Assembly (NCBI GenBank): GCA_020446945.1
Contig: JAGRDS010000001.1
Coordinates: 438,807 to 502,806, forward strand
Direction: 5' to 3'
DNA: 64,000 nt
From: Parvularculaceae bacterium
Lineage (GTDB): Bacteria; Pseudomonadota; Alphaproteobacteria; Caulobacterales; Parvularculaceae
Translations under genes and position numbers: made by a program
In this document: piece by piece, positions 56,618 to 64,000 of the stretch
Layout: each line of letters opens with the position of its first letter
Position numbering within the stretch: position 1 is the stretch's first letter
Notes under the pieces: model-generated
Databases searched by the model: none
What the model was told of the DNA's origin: nothing
Seen by the model: only the letters and a program-made list of their open reading frames with translations

Positions 56618-57828
56618 GCGACAGGCCGACCCTCCTTTTTGTTTCCCCGCAATTTCTGTTTCCGATGGATGCGGGCGGAAAGATCAGGACGGCCAATATC
56701 CTGAAACGTCTGAAGGGCGGCGCATTCAAAATTCGGCTTCTAATGCCCGCAACGCATGCTGCGCGCGATAGATGGTCGGATGAGATTGCAACGCTTGCAG
56801 ATGATGTGCGAAATTTTACCCCCCCATCCGACAACCTCGTTTTGCGCGCGCGGCGCGCCGCCGCCCTTTTGGGGGCGATGCCGGTTTCGGTCGCTTCCGA
56901 TGCGAGCAAAGCGGCTCGTTTGGCCCTGCTGGGCGAGTTGGAAGAGCCGGCCGACCTTGTGGTTTTTGACTACGCACACTCGCTCGCCTTTGCGCCGCGC
57001 GCGCTGAACGCCAGATCCTGCCTATTCGCCCACAATGTTGAAACAGAAATCCTTGAACGCCATGCAAAGGCCTCGGCCGGCGCTATGAGGATTGTGTGGC
57101 GGCGCGAGGCGGGGAAGATGCGCCGGTTTGAAATGCGCGCATGCGAACGGGTCGAGGCCGTTATCGCCGTTTCCGATCGGGATGCGCAGACCTTTCGCAC
57201 GAAATTCGGCGCAATGCGCGCATTCGCTGTTCCAACGGGCGTCGATCCCGATTTTTATCGATACTCGCCGCCTTCGGCGGACGATCCGCCGCGGCTGATT
57301 TTCACCGGAACGCTGGACTGGCGCGCCAATATCGACGGGCTTTCATGGTTCATGGATTGCGTGTGGCCGCAAATAATTCGGGAACGCAACGATGTGTCAT
57401 TCACGATTATCGGCAAGAACCCTCCGCCTTTGTTGGTCGCGCGCGCCAGGTCGCGGCGATTGAACTGGCGGTTCACCGGATATGTGGAGGATATCCGCGA
57501 CCATGCGAACGGTTCTGTGTTTGTTATTCCGCTTAAGGTGGGCGGGGGGACACGCATCAAGGCGTTCGAGGCGATGGCTATGGGGCTTCCTGTCGTATCG
57601 ACCCCGCTCGGCGTAGAGGGTTTGCCGCTTCGTCCGGGAGAGCATTTTCTTCAGGCGCACGAGGCTCGCCCATTCGCCGACGCTGTTCTTCGCCTGCTTG
57701 ATGCGCATTCTCTCCGGCTTGAAATAGCCGCGAAAGCGCGCAGCCTTGTCGAGAAAAATTTCAGTCACGAAAATGCGGCCCGCGCGTTTGAGAAATACTG
57801 CCTGGAGATCATAGGCGCCGCGCGTTAG
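56614..57828 (+). CDS. Family 4-type glycosyltransferase
   Basis: This 404-residue GT-B glycosyltransferase starts at GTG 56614, overlapping the dehydrogenase stop (GTGA), so the pair is coupled. The N-terminal SPQFLFPMDAGGKIRTANI and HNVETEIL, and the C-terminal GGGTRIKAFEAMAMGLPVVST nucleotide-sugar site, match the TIGR03087-like group of sugar transferases found near exopolysaccharide systems. Its sugar is unknown; a GDP-linked uronate or mannose made by its neighbour is possible. Confidence 0.88.
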   Translation: MSDRPTLLFVSPQFLFPMDAGGKIRTANILKRLKGGAFKIRLLMPATHAARDRWSDEIATLADDVRNFTPPSDNLVLRARRAAALLGAMPVSVASDASKAARLALLGELEEPADLVVFDYAHSLAFAPRALNARSCLFAHNVETEILERHAKASAGAMRIVWRREAGKMRRFEMRACERVEAVIAVSDRDAQTFRTKFGAMRAFAVPTGVDPDFYRYSPPSADDPPRLIFTGTLDWRANIDGLSWFMDCVWPQIIRERNDVSFTIIGKNPPPLLVARARSRRLNWRFTGYVEDIRDHANGSVFVIPLKVGGGTRIKAFEAMAMGLPVVSTPLGVEGLPLRPGEHFLQAHEARPFADAVLRLLDAHSLRLEIAAKARSLVEKNFSHENAARAFEKYCLEIIGAAR

Positions 57829-57890
57829 ATCGCGATGACTGGAGGTGAGGTTTCGGCTAGAATGCCGCGCGTCAGCAAAAAACGGACCTT

Positions 57891-58280
57891 ATGTTCATCA
57901 TCAATACATATGTTTCCAGAAGTGAAATAGACGGGGTCGGCGTATTTACGGCGGAGGACATTGAGAAAGGGCAGCCGATTTCGAAGTTCGATCCTGACTT
58001 CGACCGGCTCGTGCCGATGGAAACCTATGCGAATGCGCCCTCTTATCTGAAATCATTTCTGGACCGATACTCGTTTCCCCATCCTGATAAGCCGGAATGT
58101 CTGGTGTTCGAAGTCGACAATTCGCGCTTTATGAATCATTCGCTGACGCCGAACACGGATTATTCCGATTTTTCGTCCGGCATTGCTATTCGCGACATCA
58201 AAGCCGGCGAAGAGCTTACCTGCGATTACAAGAATTTCTTCGCCGGATACGAATTGCTGCCGCCGGAATCCGAGCGTTAA
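57891..58280 (+). CDS. SET-domain protein
   Basis: This 129-residue minimal SET protein has GVGVFTAEDIEKGQPI at 16-30, FMNHSLTPNT (NHS at 82-84) and EELTCDY ending at the catalytic tyrosine 113. These are the SAM- and lysine-contacting parts of SET methyltransferases. There are no pre- or post-SET cysteine clusters. Bacterial SET proteins of this size are usually of unknown target. It follows the glycosyltransferase by 62 nt on the same strand. Confidence 0.85.
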   Translation: MFIINTYVSRSEIDGVGVFTAEDIEKGQPISKFDPDFDRLVPMETYANAPSYLKSFLDRYSFPHPDKPECLVFEVDNSRFMNHSLTPNTDYSDFSSGIAIRDIKAGEELTCDYKNFFAGYELLPPESER

Positions 58281-58364
58281 ATCCGCACGCTTTTATTGCC
58301 GCCACGAAACGAAACTATCGCCCGCGCGGTGTTTGCGGCGGCGTCAAAGCTGGCGATTGCAACA

Positions 58365-58400
58365 CCGGCGAATTAAGGCCCGGCGAATTACGGCCCGGCG
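58365..58400. repeat. 15-bp tandem repeat, 2.4 copies
   Basis: Two consecutive copies of CCGGCGAATTAMGGC (M = A then C) are followed by a partial CCGGCG, between the SET gene and the rplS terminator. Confidence 0.8.
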
Positions 58401-58427
58401 CTTCCGGTTGATGAGGCGGGAAAAGTA

Positions 58428-58450
58428 AAAGCCCGCCATCGGCGGGCTTT
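58428..58450 (-). terminator. Terminator of rplS
   Basis: The 10-bp stem AAAGCCCGCC/GGCGGGCTTT with a 3-nt loop is followed on the minus strand by TTTTACTTTT. Confidence 0.85.
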
Positions 58451-58472
58451 ATTCCGTTTTTGCGATGACGGA

Positions 58473-58847
58473 TTATTCCGCCGCGCTGTCTTTTCCGCCG
58501 CTCTTTTCCGCGATGCGGGCTGCTTTACCGCGACGCTCGCGCAGATAATAGAGCTTCGCCCGGCGGACTTTGCCGCGGCGAACGACGTCGATCGATGCGA
58601 CAACCGGCGAGTGGATCGGGAACACCCGCTCAACGCCCTCGCCGAAAGAAATCTTGCGAACCGTGAAGCTTTCATTGAGGCCGGCGCCTGAACGCGCAAT
58701 CACAACGCCTTCATAGGCCTGTATGCGCTCGCGCTCGCCCTCTTTAACCTTGACGCCGACTTTCACCGTGTCGCCGGGTCCGAATTCCGGCACCGGCTTG
58801 GCGAGGCGGTCCATCTCTTCTTTTTCGAGCTGCTTTATAATGTTCAT
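58473..58847 (-). CDS. rplS: 50S ribosomal protein L19
   Basis: This 124-residue protein of the large subunit, at the 30S interface, has the family pattern [26 protein letters not shown] and [15 protein letters not shown], with a basic [13 protein letters not shown] end. An extended Lys/Ala tail follows. Its ATG overlaps the trmD stop by 4 bases, so the rimM-trmD-rplS genes are coupled. Confidence 0.98.
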   Translation of the reverse strand: MNIIKQLEKEEMDRLAKPVPEFGPGDTVKVGVKVKEGERERIQAYEGVVIARSGAGLNESFTVRKISFGEGVERVFPIHSPVVASIDVVRRGKVRRAKLYYLRERRGKAARIAEKSGGKDSAAE

Positions 58848-59596
58848 CGGCCCTGGTCCTTATCCTTGTTGTCCCGCCGGATAGGACCGGAGGCGATAAG
58901 GTCCGGTCGTCGCGCGCGCGTTATTTCTTCAGCCTTCGCCCGGCGCCATTCGGCGATTTTCTTGTGATCGCCTGAAAGCAGGACCGGGGGGATCTCTCGA
59001 CCCTCAAAAATGCGCGGCCTCGTATATTGAGGATATTCAAGCAGAATCTCCTCGCTATCCCGGCCGCGAAAACCGCCCTCGTCCGCTGAGAAGCTTTCCT
59101 CGCCCAGCGAAAGAGGCGAGCCCAATACCCCCGGAATGAGGCGGACGCAAGCCTCGATCATCGCCATCGCGGCGACTTCGCCTCCGGCGAGAACGAAATC
59201 GCCGATCGAAACCTCGATCGCCCCCCGCGCATCGATCAGCCTTTCATCAACCCCCTCGAAGCGGCCGCAAAGCGCGATCAGGCCGGGCCCCTTCGCCAGA
59301 TCCCGCGCCAGGGCTTGATTTAGGGGCCGCCCGCGGGGCGAAAGATAGATGAGAGGCCGATCGTTTCGGTCAACGCTATCGACCGCCGCCGCCAGGATAT
59401 CGGCCCGCATGACAAGGCCCGCGCCGCCGCCCGCGGGCGTATCATCGATCGATCCGTAGCGATTGTCCGAAAAATCCCGAAGATTGATTGTGTCGAATTC
59501 CCAAATTCCCTCGCCCCGCGCCCGGCCCAGAACCGAAGCGTCGAGCGGTCCGGGAAATAATTCCGGGTGGATCGTCAATATGGAGGCTCGCCACAT
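58844..59596 (-). CDS. trmD: tRNA (guanine-37-N1)-methyltransferase
   Basis: This 250-residue SPOUT-fold enzyme makes m1G37 and guards against frameshifting. [36 protein letters not shown] and [19 protein letters not shown] form the trefoil-knot SAM site. The C-terminal domain ends with the [11 protein letters not shown] stretch. It lies between rimM and rplS in the standard order. Confidence 0.97.
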   Translation of the reverse strand: MWRASILTIHPELFPGPLDASVLGRARGEGIWEFDTINLRDFSDNRYGSIDDTPAGGGAGLVMRADILAAAVDSVDRNDRPLIYLSPRGRPLNQALARDLAKGPGLIALCGRFEGVDERLIDARGAIEVSIGDFVLAGGEVAAMAMIEACVRLIPGVLGSPLSLGEESFSADEGGFRGRDSEEILLEYPQYTRPRIFEGREIPPVLLSGDHKKIAEWRRAKAEEITRARRPDLIASGPIRRDNKDKDQGR

Positions 59597-59646
59597 GCCG
59601 GCTTCTTTAGGGGCGCGCCCGGCGTCGCCGCAAGAGCGGCGGCGGC

Positions 59647-60177
59647 CTAGCTCGCCCCGCCCGCCTCGATTTCGGCCAGCGCCGCGGTCGAAACGACGAT
59701 TTGGCCGCCGTCGATATCGATTTCCGGAACGGCCGCGCGCGTGAAAGGAACCAGAATGGCATTCCCGCTTTCGTCCTCGATTTCGACAACCGGCCCCGCG
59801 CCGAATTCGTGAATGGCGACAATGCGCCCCAAACGCGCGCCGGCGTCGTCGATCGCGGCCAGTCCGGTCAGATCTTCAATGTAAAAATCGTCGTCGCCGA
59901 GTTCAGGAAGGAATTCGCGGTTCACATAAAGCCGCGTTCCGGCGAGCGCGGCGGCGTCTTCGCGGCTTTCTATCTCGGGCGCTGCGACGAGGGCGAGGCC
60001 GGGTTTTAAAATGCGGATAAAGTCGAGCGTGAAACATCGCGCGCCGTTTTCACTTTCGACGGGTCCGTATTCGGCGATGTTGCGTTCGCGTTCGGTGAAT
60101 GTCCTGACCTTGGCCGCGCCCTTGACGCCGTGCGCGCCGGCGAATGCGCCAAGACAGATGCGCCTGTTGTCATTCAT
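59647..60177 (-). CDS. rimM: Ribosome maturation factor RimM
   Basis: This 176-residue 16S rRNA processing factor has the N-terminal RimM domain (LGAFAGAHGVKGAAKVRTFTE) and a C-terminal PRC barrel (DFYIEDLTGLAAID, ILVPFTRAAVPEIDIDGG). The ATG at 60177 is chosen because it gives the usual family length; upstream in-frame codons look non-coding. The 50-nt gap to trmD is small. rpsP, normally directly upstream, is absent. Confidence 0.95.
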   Translation of the reverse strand: MNDNRRICLGAFAGAHGVKGAAKVRTFTERERNIAEYGPVESENGARCFTLDFIRILKPGLALVAAPEIESREDAAALAGTRLYVNREFLPELGDDDFYIEDLTGLAAIDDAGARLGRIVAIHEFGAGPVVEIEDESGNAILVPFTRAAVPEIDIDGGQIVVSTAALAEIEAGGAS

Positions 60178-60280
60178 CGAAACAGCGCCTTTCGCGCGGA
60201 AGGGCGACGCGGGCGGCGTTTGCGCCTTTCCGGAAACGCCTAGCGAAGCCGTCGTCAAATGGCAATCAAAGGCTGGTTGT

Positions 60281-60313
60281 AAAAAAAAACGCCCCGGATC
60301 GCTCCGGGGCGTT
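60281..60313 (-). terminator. Terminator of the second TonB receptor gene
   Basis: A 9-bp GC stem (CGCCCCGGA/TCCGGGGCG) with a TCGC/GCGA loop is followed on the minus strand by nine T residues, 21 nt after the receptor stop. Confidence 0.95.
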
Positions 60314-60333
60314 CTCACCTTATTTATTGTCGA

Positions 60334-63198
60334 TCAGGGCGTTACCGTCAGGCGGATATATCCAAACTGACCGGGTACGTCATATGTCGACGGATCGAAT
60401 CCGCTCGCCTGGCACGAAAAGCAGGGCGGCGGATCGGTATCGAGAACGTTGTTGACGCCGACGGTCAATTCGGCGCGATCGTTAACTGCGAGACTTGCAG
60501 AAACGTCCATGTAAAGTTTCGGCTTCAACCTGTTTGTGGAAAGGTTGTCATTCGTCGTATTATAGCTGGAGCAGCCGACGGCGCCCGAAATAGACTGGAT
60601 CGCCGTAAAGCCGACGCACTGTTCGCGAAGGCCGCTGATGTAACGCCATGTGCTGCGCAGGCTCAGCGAGCCGAGATCCCAATCGGCGACAAGCGTCGAT
60701 TTGAGTTTCGGGAAGGCCTGTTGCGGCGTACTCCGCAATCTTCCTTCGCGCGAAATTTCAAGGAAGCCCGTCGAAGTCGGCGTAAGCTCGGTATAGTCGA
60801 ACAACCGCGTCGACAGCCAGTTGACGTTCAAATTCGTTCCGCCGATCGGAATGTCGAATGCAGCAGACAAATCAAGGCCGCGCGTCTTGATGCCGCCGAT
60901 ATTCGTCAACTGGTTGGAGAACGACGTAATGAAGCCCGCGCTGTTGCGCGTTATGCCGCCGCAAAGCGTCGGATCGAGCGTCGCTGCGCAGTTCGTAAGC
61001 TGGAGTTGCGCGTCGAGCGCCTGAATGGCGCCGTCGATTTCGATATTGTAGTAGTTCGCTTCAACAACGAAATTGTCGAGAAAACCTTCAAACTGCGGCG
61101 CGTAGGTGACGCCGACGTTCCAGGAATCAGATTCTTCAGCCTGAAGATTCGGATTGCCTCCGACGGTCACGGAGATTTGCGCGTTGATCTGCGTGTAGCT
61201 CGACGGCACGCCCAGCGCCGCGCAATTGGCGGCGAACGCCGCCGCGACCGGCGCCGAACAGGGATCAGAGAGAAGTGCGTCGAAACGAGAGGCCGTTCCG
61301 AACAATTCCCCGATCGTAGCGGCGCGGAAACCTTCCGTGAAACCGCCGCGAATCGTCAAATCATCCGTAACGCGCCAGCGTCCGCCATATTTGATCGCCG
61401 TGGTCTTGAACCCGGTCGAATAGGTCGAGTGGCGAATAGCGAAATTGCCTTCAATCGACTGCGCGAAAAAGACATCGTGGAGCAACGGCACATTCAATTC
61501 GCCGTATAATTCCTCGACATTGTATCCGCCCGCGGTCGGCTGGGCCGGAATGTCGGCCGTGTCGCCGGCGGCGACGATCGGATCCGGATTAAAGAAGCCC
61601 TGCTGATCGCGATGTTCAAAACCGGCCGCGAAAGCGAGCGGTCCGGCCGGCAGGTCGAACAGTTCGCCGCCGAAGTTGAATTGAAGATCCCAGATTTCCT
61701 GTTCTGAAACGTCATGTTGATCGAACGTGACGAAATCGATCATGGCTGGCGTAATCGAACCGGGGCCGCCGAAAATATTGAAAGGAACGCAGGAACCGGT
61801 GCAAAGCGCGAGCGGTCCAAGGGCCTGTTCAAGTCTCGCCGAATTGACGATCCCGTTTGCGACCTGATCGGCGTGGTTGCGCGACCAGTAGGCGGACGCA
61901 TCCCAGAAGAAATTATCGCCGAGATCGCCCGAGAACGTTCCCGACAGGTAATAGGTGTCGACGTTCTGTTCGAAATGCCGCGGCCCAGCTTCGAAGAAGC
62001 GGCGGAAAACCCCGTAACCGGGTCCGCTCGTGCCGCTCAAGGTGAAGCCGAGGGGATTGTACGGGTTCGTCGCGTCGATCGAGATAGTGTCCATCCGGTT
62101 CCCGTTGCCGCCGAATGGGCCGACGAAGAGCGGAATGGGCGCTGCCTGGTTGACCGATTTGCGATTGTTGTAGAGCGCCTTTGCGCGGAACTCGATCGTA
62201 TCGGTAAGGTCCGAGGTTATCTGCGTCATGAAGCCGAGACGCTCTTGAGGCGTCAGGACATAGTTGAAGGGCGAGAAATTGAACCGGTCCGCAGTCGAGA
62301 AGTTCTTGAAGTCGCCCGGGAACGCCGGATTGGCACCGGAGAAAGTGAAACCGTCTGCGAGCGTCAGGTCATAATTGGTCATCATCGGGTCGGTGAAAAT
62401 AAACCGGCCGAAAGGCGTCGCCGACGAACAGGTGTCGATGCACTGGTTGAGCGTCGCAACAGGAAAATCCGCCAGATCCCGGTCGGCCGAGTCCACCGAA
62501 TTCTGGTGAACATACTGACCCGCGAAGAAAATTCGCGTTCTGTCATTTCCGGTGCCCCAGGAGAGCTGATAGTCCTGCGAAACGCCGTCGCCCTGTTTGA
62601 ATGCGCCCAATTGCGCGGATGCGGCGAAACCTTCCTGGTCTTGTTTCGTGATGATGTTGATAACGCCGGCGATCGCATCCGATCCGTAAATCGGCGACGC
62701 GCCATCCTGCAGGACTTCGATCCTTTGGATGATGCTGGATGGAATTGTATTGAGGTCGGTGGCGCCCGGAACGCCGGACGCAGAGGCGCCGTTCACCCAG
62801 CGCAGGCCGTCGACGAGAATGAGCGTGCGTCTGGACCCGAGATAGCGAAGGTCGATTTCAGCCGATCCGGCGCCGACCCCGCCGCCGTCAGGCGGGTTGC
62901 CGAAATTGCCTGACGAATTGACCTTGGAATTCAATCCACCGCCTGAAGAGGGCAGGCGCTGCAGAAAATCGCCGACCGAATTAAGGCCGGAGCGGTCGAG
63001 CGCTTCCTCGTCAAGGTTGAGAACCGGGCGGTTCGCGTTCAACGGATTTTGCCGGATACGAGATCCCGTTACGACGATTTCATCGCCCGAGGCTTCCTGG
63101 GCCATGGCGACGCACGAAAGCGCCGACATCGAAAGCCCCAAAAGTAATCCCCGCCGGACGGCTCCAGGCCGGCCGACGCCTTTATTTCTGAATGTCAT
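60334..63198 (-). CDS. TonB-dependent outer-membrane receptor
   Basis: This 954-residue receptor has a signal peptide cleaved after AMA near residue 33. The TonB-box region [14 protein letters not shown] is typical of carbohydrate- and peptide-type receptors. The plug contains [18 protein letters not shown] and IERIEVL-like strands ([21 protein letters not shown]), then the barrel. The C-terminus reads IRLTVTP and lacks the usual terminal aromatic. The ATG at 63198 follows AGGGAGAAG; the long upstream in-frame extension is rejected. The ligand is unknown. Confidence 0.94.
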   Translation of the reverse strand: MTFRNKGVGRPGAVRRGLLLGLSMSALSCVAMAQEASGDEIVVTGSRIRQNPLNANRPVLNLDEEALDRSGLNSVGDFLQRLPSSGGGLNSKVNSSGNFGNPPDGGGVGAGSAEIDLRYLGSRRTLILVDGLRWVNGASASGVPGATDLNTIPSSIIQRIEVLQDGASPIYGSDAIAGVINIITKQDQEGFAASAQLGAFKQGDGVSQDYQLSWGTGNDRTRIFFAGQYVHQNSVDSADRDLADFPVATLNQCIDTCSSATPFGRFIFTDPMMTNYDLTLADGFTFSGANPAFPGDFKNFSTADRFNFSPFNYVLTPQERLGFMTQITSDLTDTIEFRAKALYNNRKSVNQAAPIPLFVGPFGGNGNRMDTISIDATNPYNPLGFTLSGTSGPGYGVFRRFFEAGPRHFEQNVDTYYLSGTFSGDLGDNFFWDASAYWSRNHADQVANGIVNSARLEQALGPLALCTGSCVPFNIFGGPGSITPAMIDFVTFDQHDVSEQEIWDLQFNFGGELFDLPAGPLAFAAGFEHRDQQGFFNPDPIVAAGDTADIPAQPTAGGYNVEELYGELNVPLLHDVFFAQSIEGNFAIRHSTYSTGFKTTAIKYGGRWRVTDDLTIRGGFTEGFRAATIGELFGTASRFDALLSDPCSAPVAAAFAANCAALGVPSSYTQINAQISVTVGGNPNLQAEESDSWNVGVTYAPQFEGFLDNFVVEANYYNIEIDGAIQALDAQLQLTNCAATLDPTLCGGITRNSAGFITSFSNQLTNIGGIKTRGLDLSAAFDIPIGGTNLNVNWLSTRLFDYTELTPTSTGFLEISREGRLRSTPQQAFPKLKSTLVADWDLGSLSLRSTWRYISGLREQCVGFTAIQSISGAVGCSSYNTTNDNLSTNRLKPKLYMDVSASLAVNDRAELTVGVNNVLDTDPPPCFSCQASGFDPSTYDVPGQFGYIRLTVTP

Positions 63199-63344
63199 TT
63201 TCTTCTCCCTGAGGTCGACCGCCCATCGGATCGCGCGCTCACACACGACCGCCCCACCCGCAGACGAATCGAGGGGCGACCGTTTCATTCTTCGCAGCCG
63301 GTCGCAATCGGTTTTGCGACTAAAAGAACGATTGTGATGACGAA

Positions 63345-64000
63345 TTAAGTCTGGGGAAAAAATTCCCCGCCTTTGGGGCGGGCGGGTTCGTTTTCGCTTG
63401 TGCGAAAGGGAGCGGAATGTTCCGCGCCGAGATAGTCAGCCGTTTGCATTTCCGCCAGCCGGCTTGCGGTGCGCTGGAATTCAAAAGCGCCGTCGCCGGC
63501 TGAATATAGTGCGCCGGGTTCGGTTTCCGCCGAGCAGATCAGTTTTGTGCGGCTTTCGTAAAGGGCGTCGATCAAAGTGACGAAGCGCTTGGCTTCATTG
63601 CGCTTTTCGGGCCCCATTCGCGGAATTCGATCGATGAAAACCGAGCCAAAGCGCCGGGCGATCGCGAGATAATCAGATGCGCCGAGCGGCGCTTCGCACA
63701 ATTCGGCGAAGGTGAAGCGCGCGAGGCCGCGCGCGGCGCGCGGCGCCGAAATGACGCGCCCCTTGACCGTTATAATATCCGCCTGTTCCGTCGCGCCGGC
63801 TATCATCTTTTTCCAGGCCCGATCAATCGCCGCTTCGGTTTGGGCGCCAAGCGGCGTGTAATAGACTTTCGCGCCCACAAGTCTGTCGAGCCGATAATCG
63901 CGCGCGGCATCCAGTTCGATCACGTCGAGGCGCGCTTTTATCAGTTCTATAAACGGCAGGAACAACTGGCGATTTAGCCCGTTCTTGTAGAGGTCGTCCG
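63345..64000 (-). CDS. zapE: ZapE/AFG1-family ATPase, N-terminus cut by window edge
   Basis: The visible C-terminal 218 residues match the AFG1/ZapE group: DDLYKNGLNRQLFLPFI at the window edge, LARFTFAELCEAPLGASDYLAIA, and RFVTLIDALYESRTKLI. The P-loop half lies beyond base 64000. In E. coli ZapE acts in division under oxygen stress; in mitochondria Afg1 aids turnover of cytochrome oxidase subunits. It runs in the same direction as the TonB receptor gene, with about 146 nt between them. Confidence 0.92.
   Translation of the reverse strand, partial: DDLYKNGLNRQLFLPFIELIKARLDVIELDAARDYRLDRLVGAKVYYTPLGAQTEAAIDRAWKKMIAGATEQADIITVKGRVISAPRAARGLARFTFAELCEAPLGASDYLAIARRFGSVFIDRIPRMGPEKRNEAKRFVTLIDALYESRTKLICSAETEPGALYSAGDGAFEFQRTASRLAEMQTADYLGAEHSAPFRTSENEPARPKGGEFFPQT

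Overview
The window is a chromosomal stretch of a GC-rich, Gram-negative alphaproteobacterium. The evidence is the conserved housekeeping neighbourhoods (nfu-tsaB-rimI-fur, miaB-phoH-ybeY-corC-lnt-xre-metK, ihfB-lapA-trpF-trpB-trpA-accD-folC, ubiE-ubiB-coaBC, rimM-trmD-rplS), a RegB/RegA/SenC redox system, a Fur protein lacking the CxxC motif, and a Caulobacter-type ceramide locus. A Caulobacterales, Parvularculales or Hyphomonadaceae-like heterotroph is my inference; no 16S gene is present to confirm it. I saw no insertion sequence, prophage, CRISPR array, rRNA or tRNA gene.

Layout. 1-4052 (minus): ceramide/sphingoid-base synthesis (spt cut by the window edge, a dedicated ACP, the ketoreductase cerR, a fatty acyl-AMP ligase). 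4053-4792: gene-free. 4793-11142: hppA, a small secreted protein, a HAD phosphatase, threonine aldolase, thioesterase and GNAT. 11371-18956: TonB receptor, TerC, hemH, a divergent PiT-like permease and a free-standing acyl-ACP synthetase. 19298-31473 (mostly minus): metK, XRE regulator, lnt, corC, ybeY, phoH, miaB, then a DUF1223 protein and a diiron ferritin-like protein, then fur, rimI, tsaB, a nitroreductase and nfu. 31622-37910: maeB, coaBC, ubiB, ubiE. 38106-45853 (plus): ihfB, lapA, trpF, a secreted histidine phosphatase, trpB, a fatty acid desaturase, trpA, accD, folC. 45904-51478: M16 protease and regA/regB/senC. 51680-54767: PHA depolymerase, an outer-membrane barrel and mdh. 54772-58280: a small secreted protein, a GDP-mannose dehydrogenase-like enzyme, a glycosyltransferase and a SET protein. 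58473-60177: rplS, trmD, rimM. 60334-63198: a second TonB receptor. 63345-64000: zapE, cut by the window edge.

How it fits together. Lipid and envelope metabolism recurs: ceramide synthesis, acyl-ACP synthetase, acetyl-CoA carboxylase beta subunit, desaturase, apolipoprotein N-acyltransferase, PHA depolymerase and a thioesterase. Energy and redox genes (H+-pyrophosphatase, malate dehydrogenase, malic enzyme, ubiquinone genes, ferrochelatase, RegB/RegA/SenC, Nfu, Fur) suggest an aerobic respiring cell that senses its quinone pool. The most notable features are the ceramide locus, the PiT-like permease with an internal repeat, insertions of non-standard genes into two normally compact alphaproteobacterial clusters, and several untested regulatory elements (metK leader, TetR-like palindrome, paired hairpins at 7628-7707).
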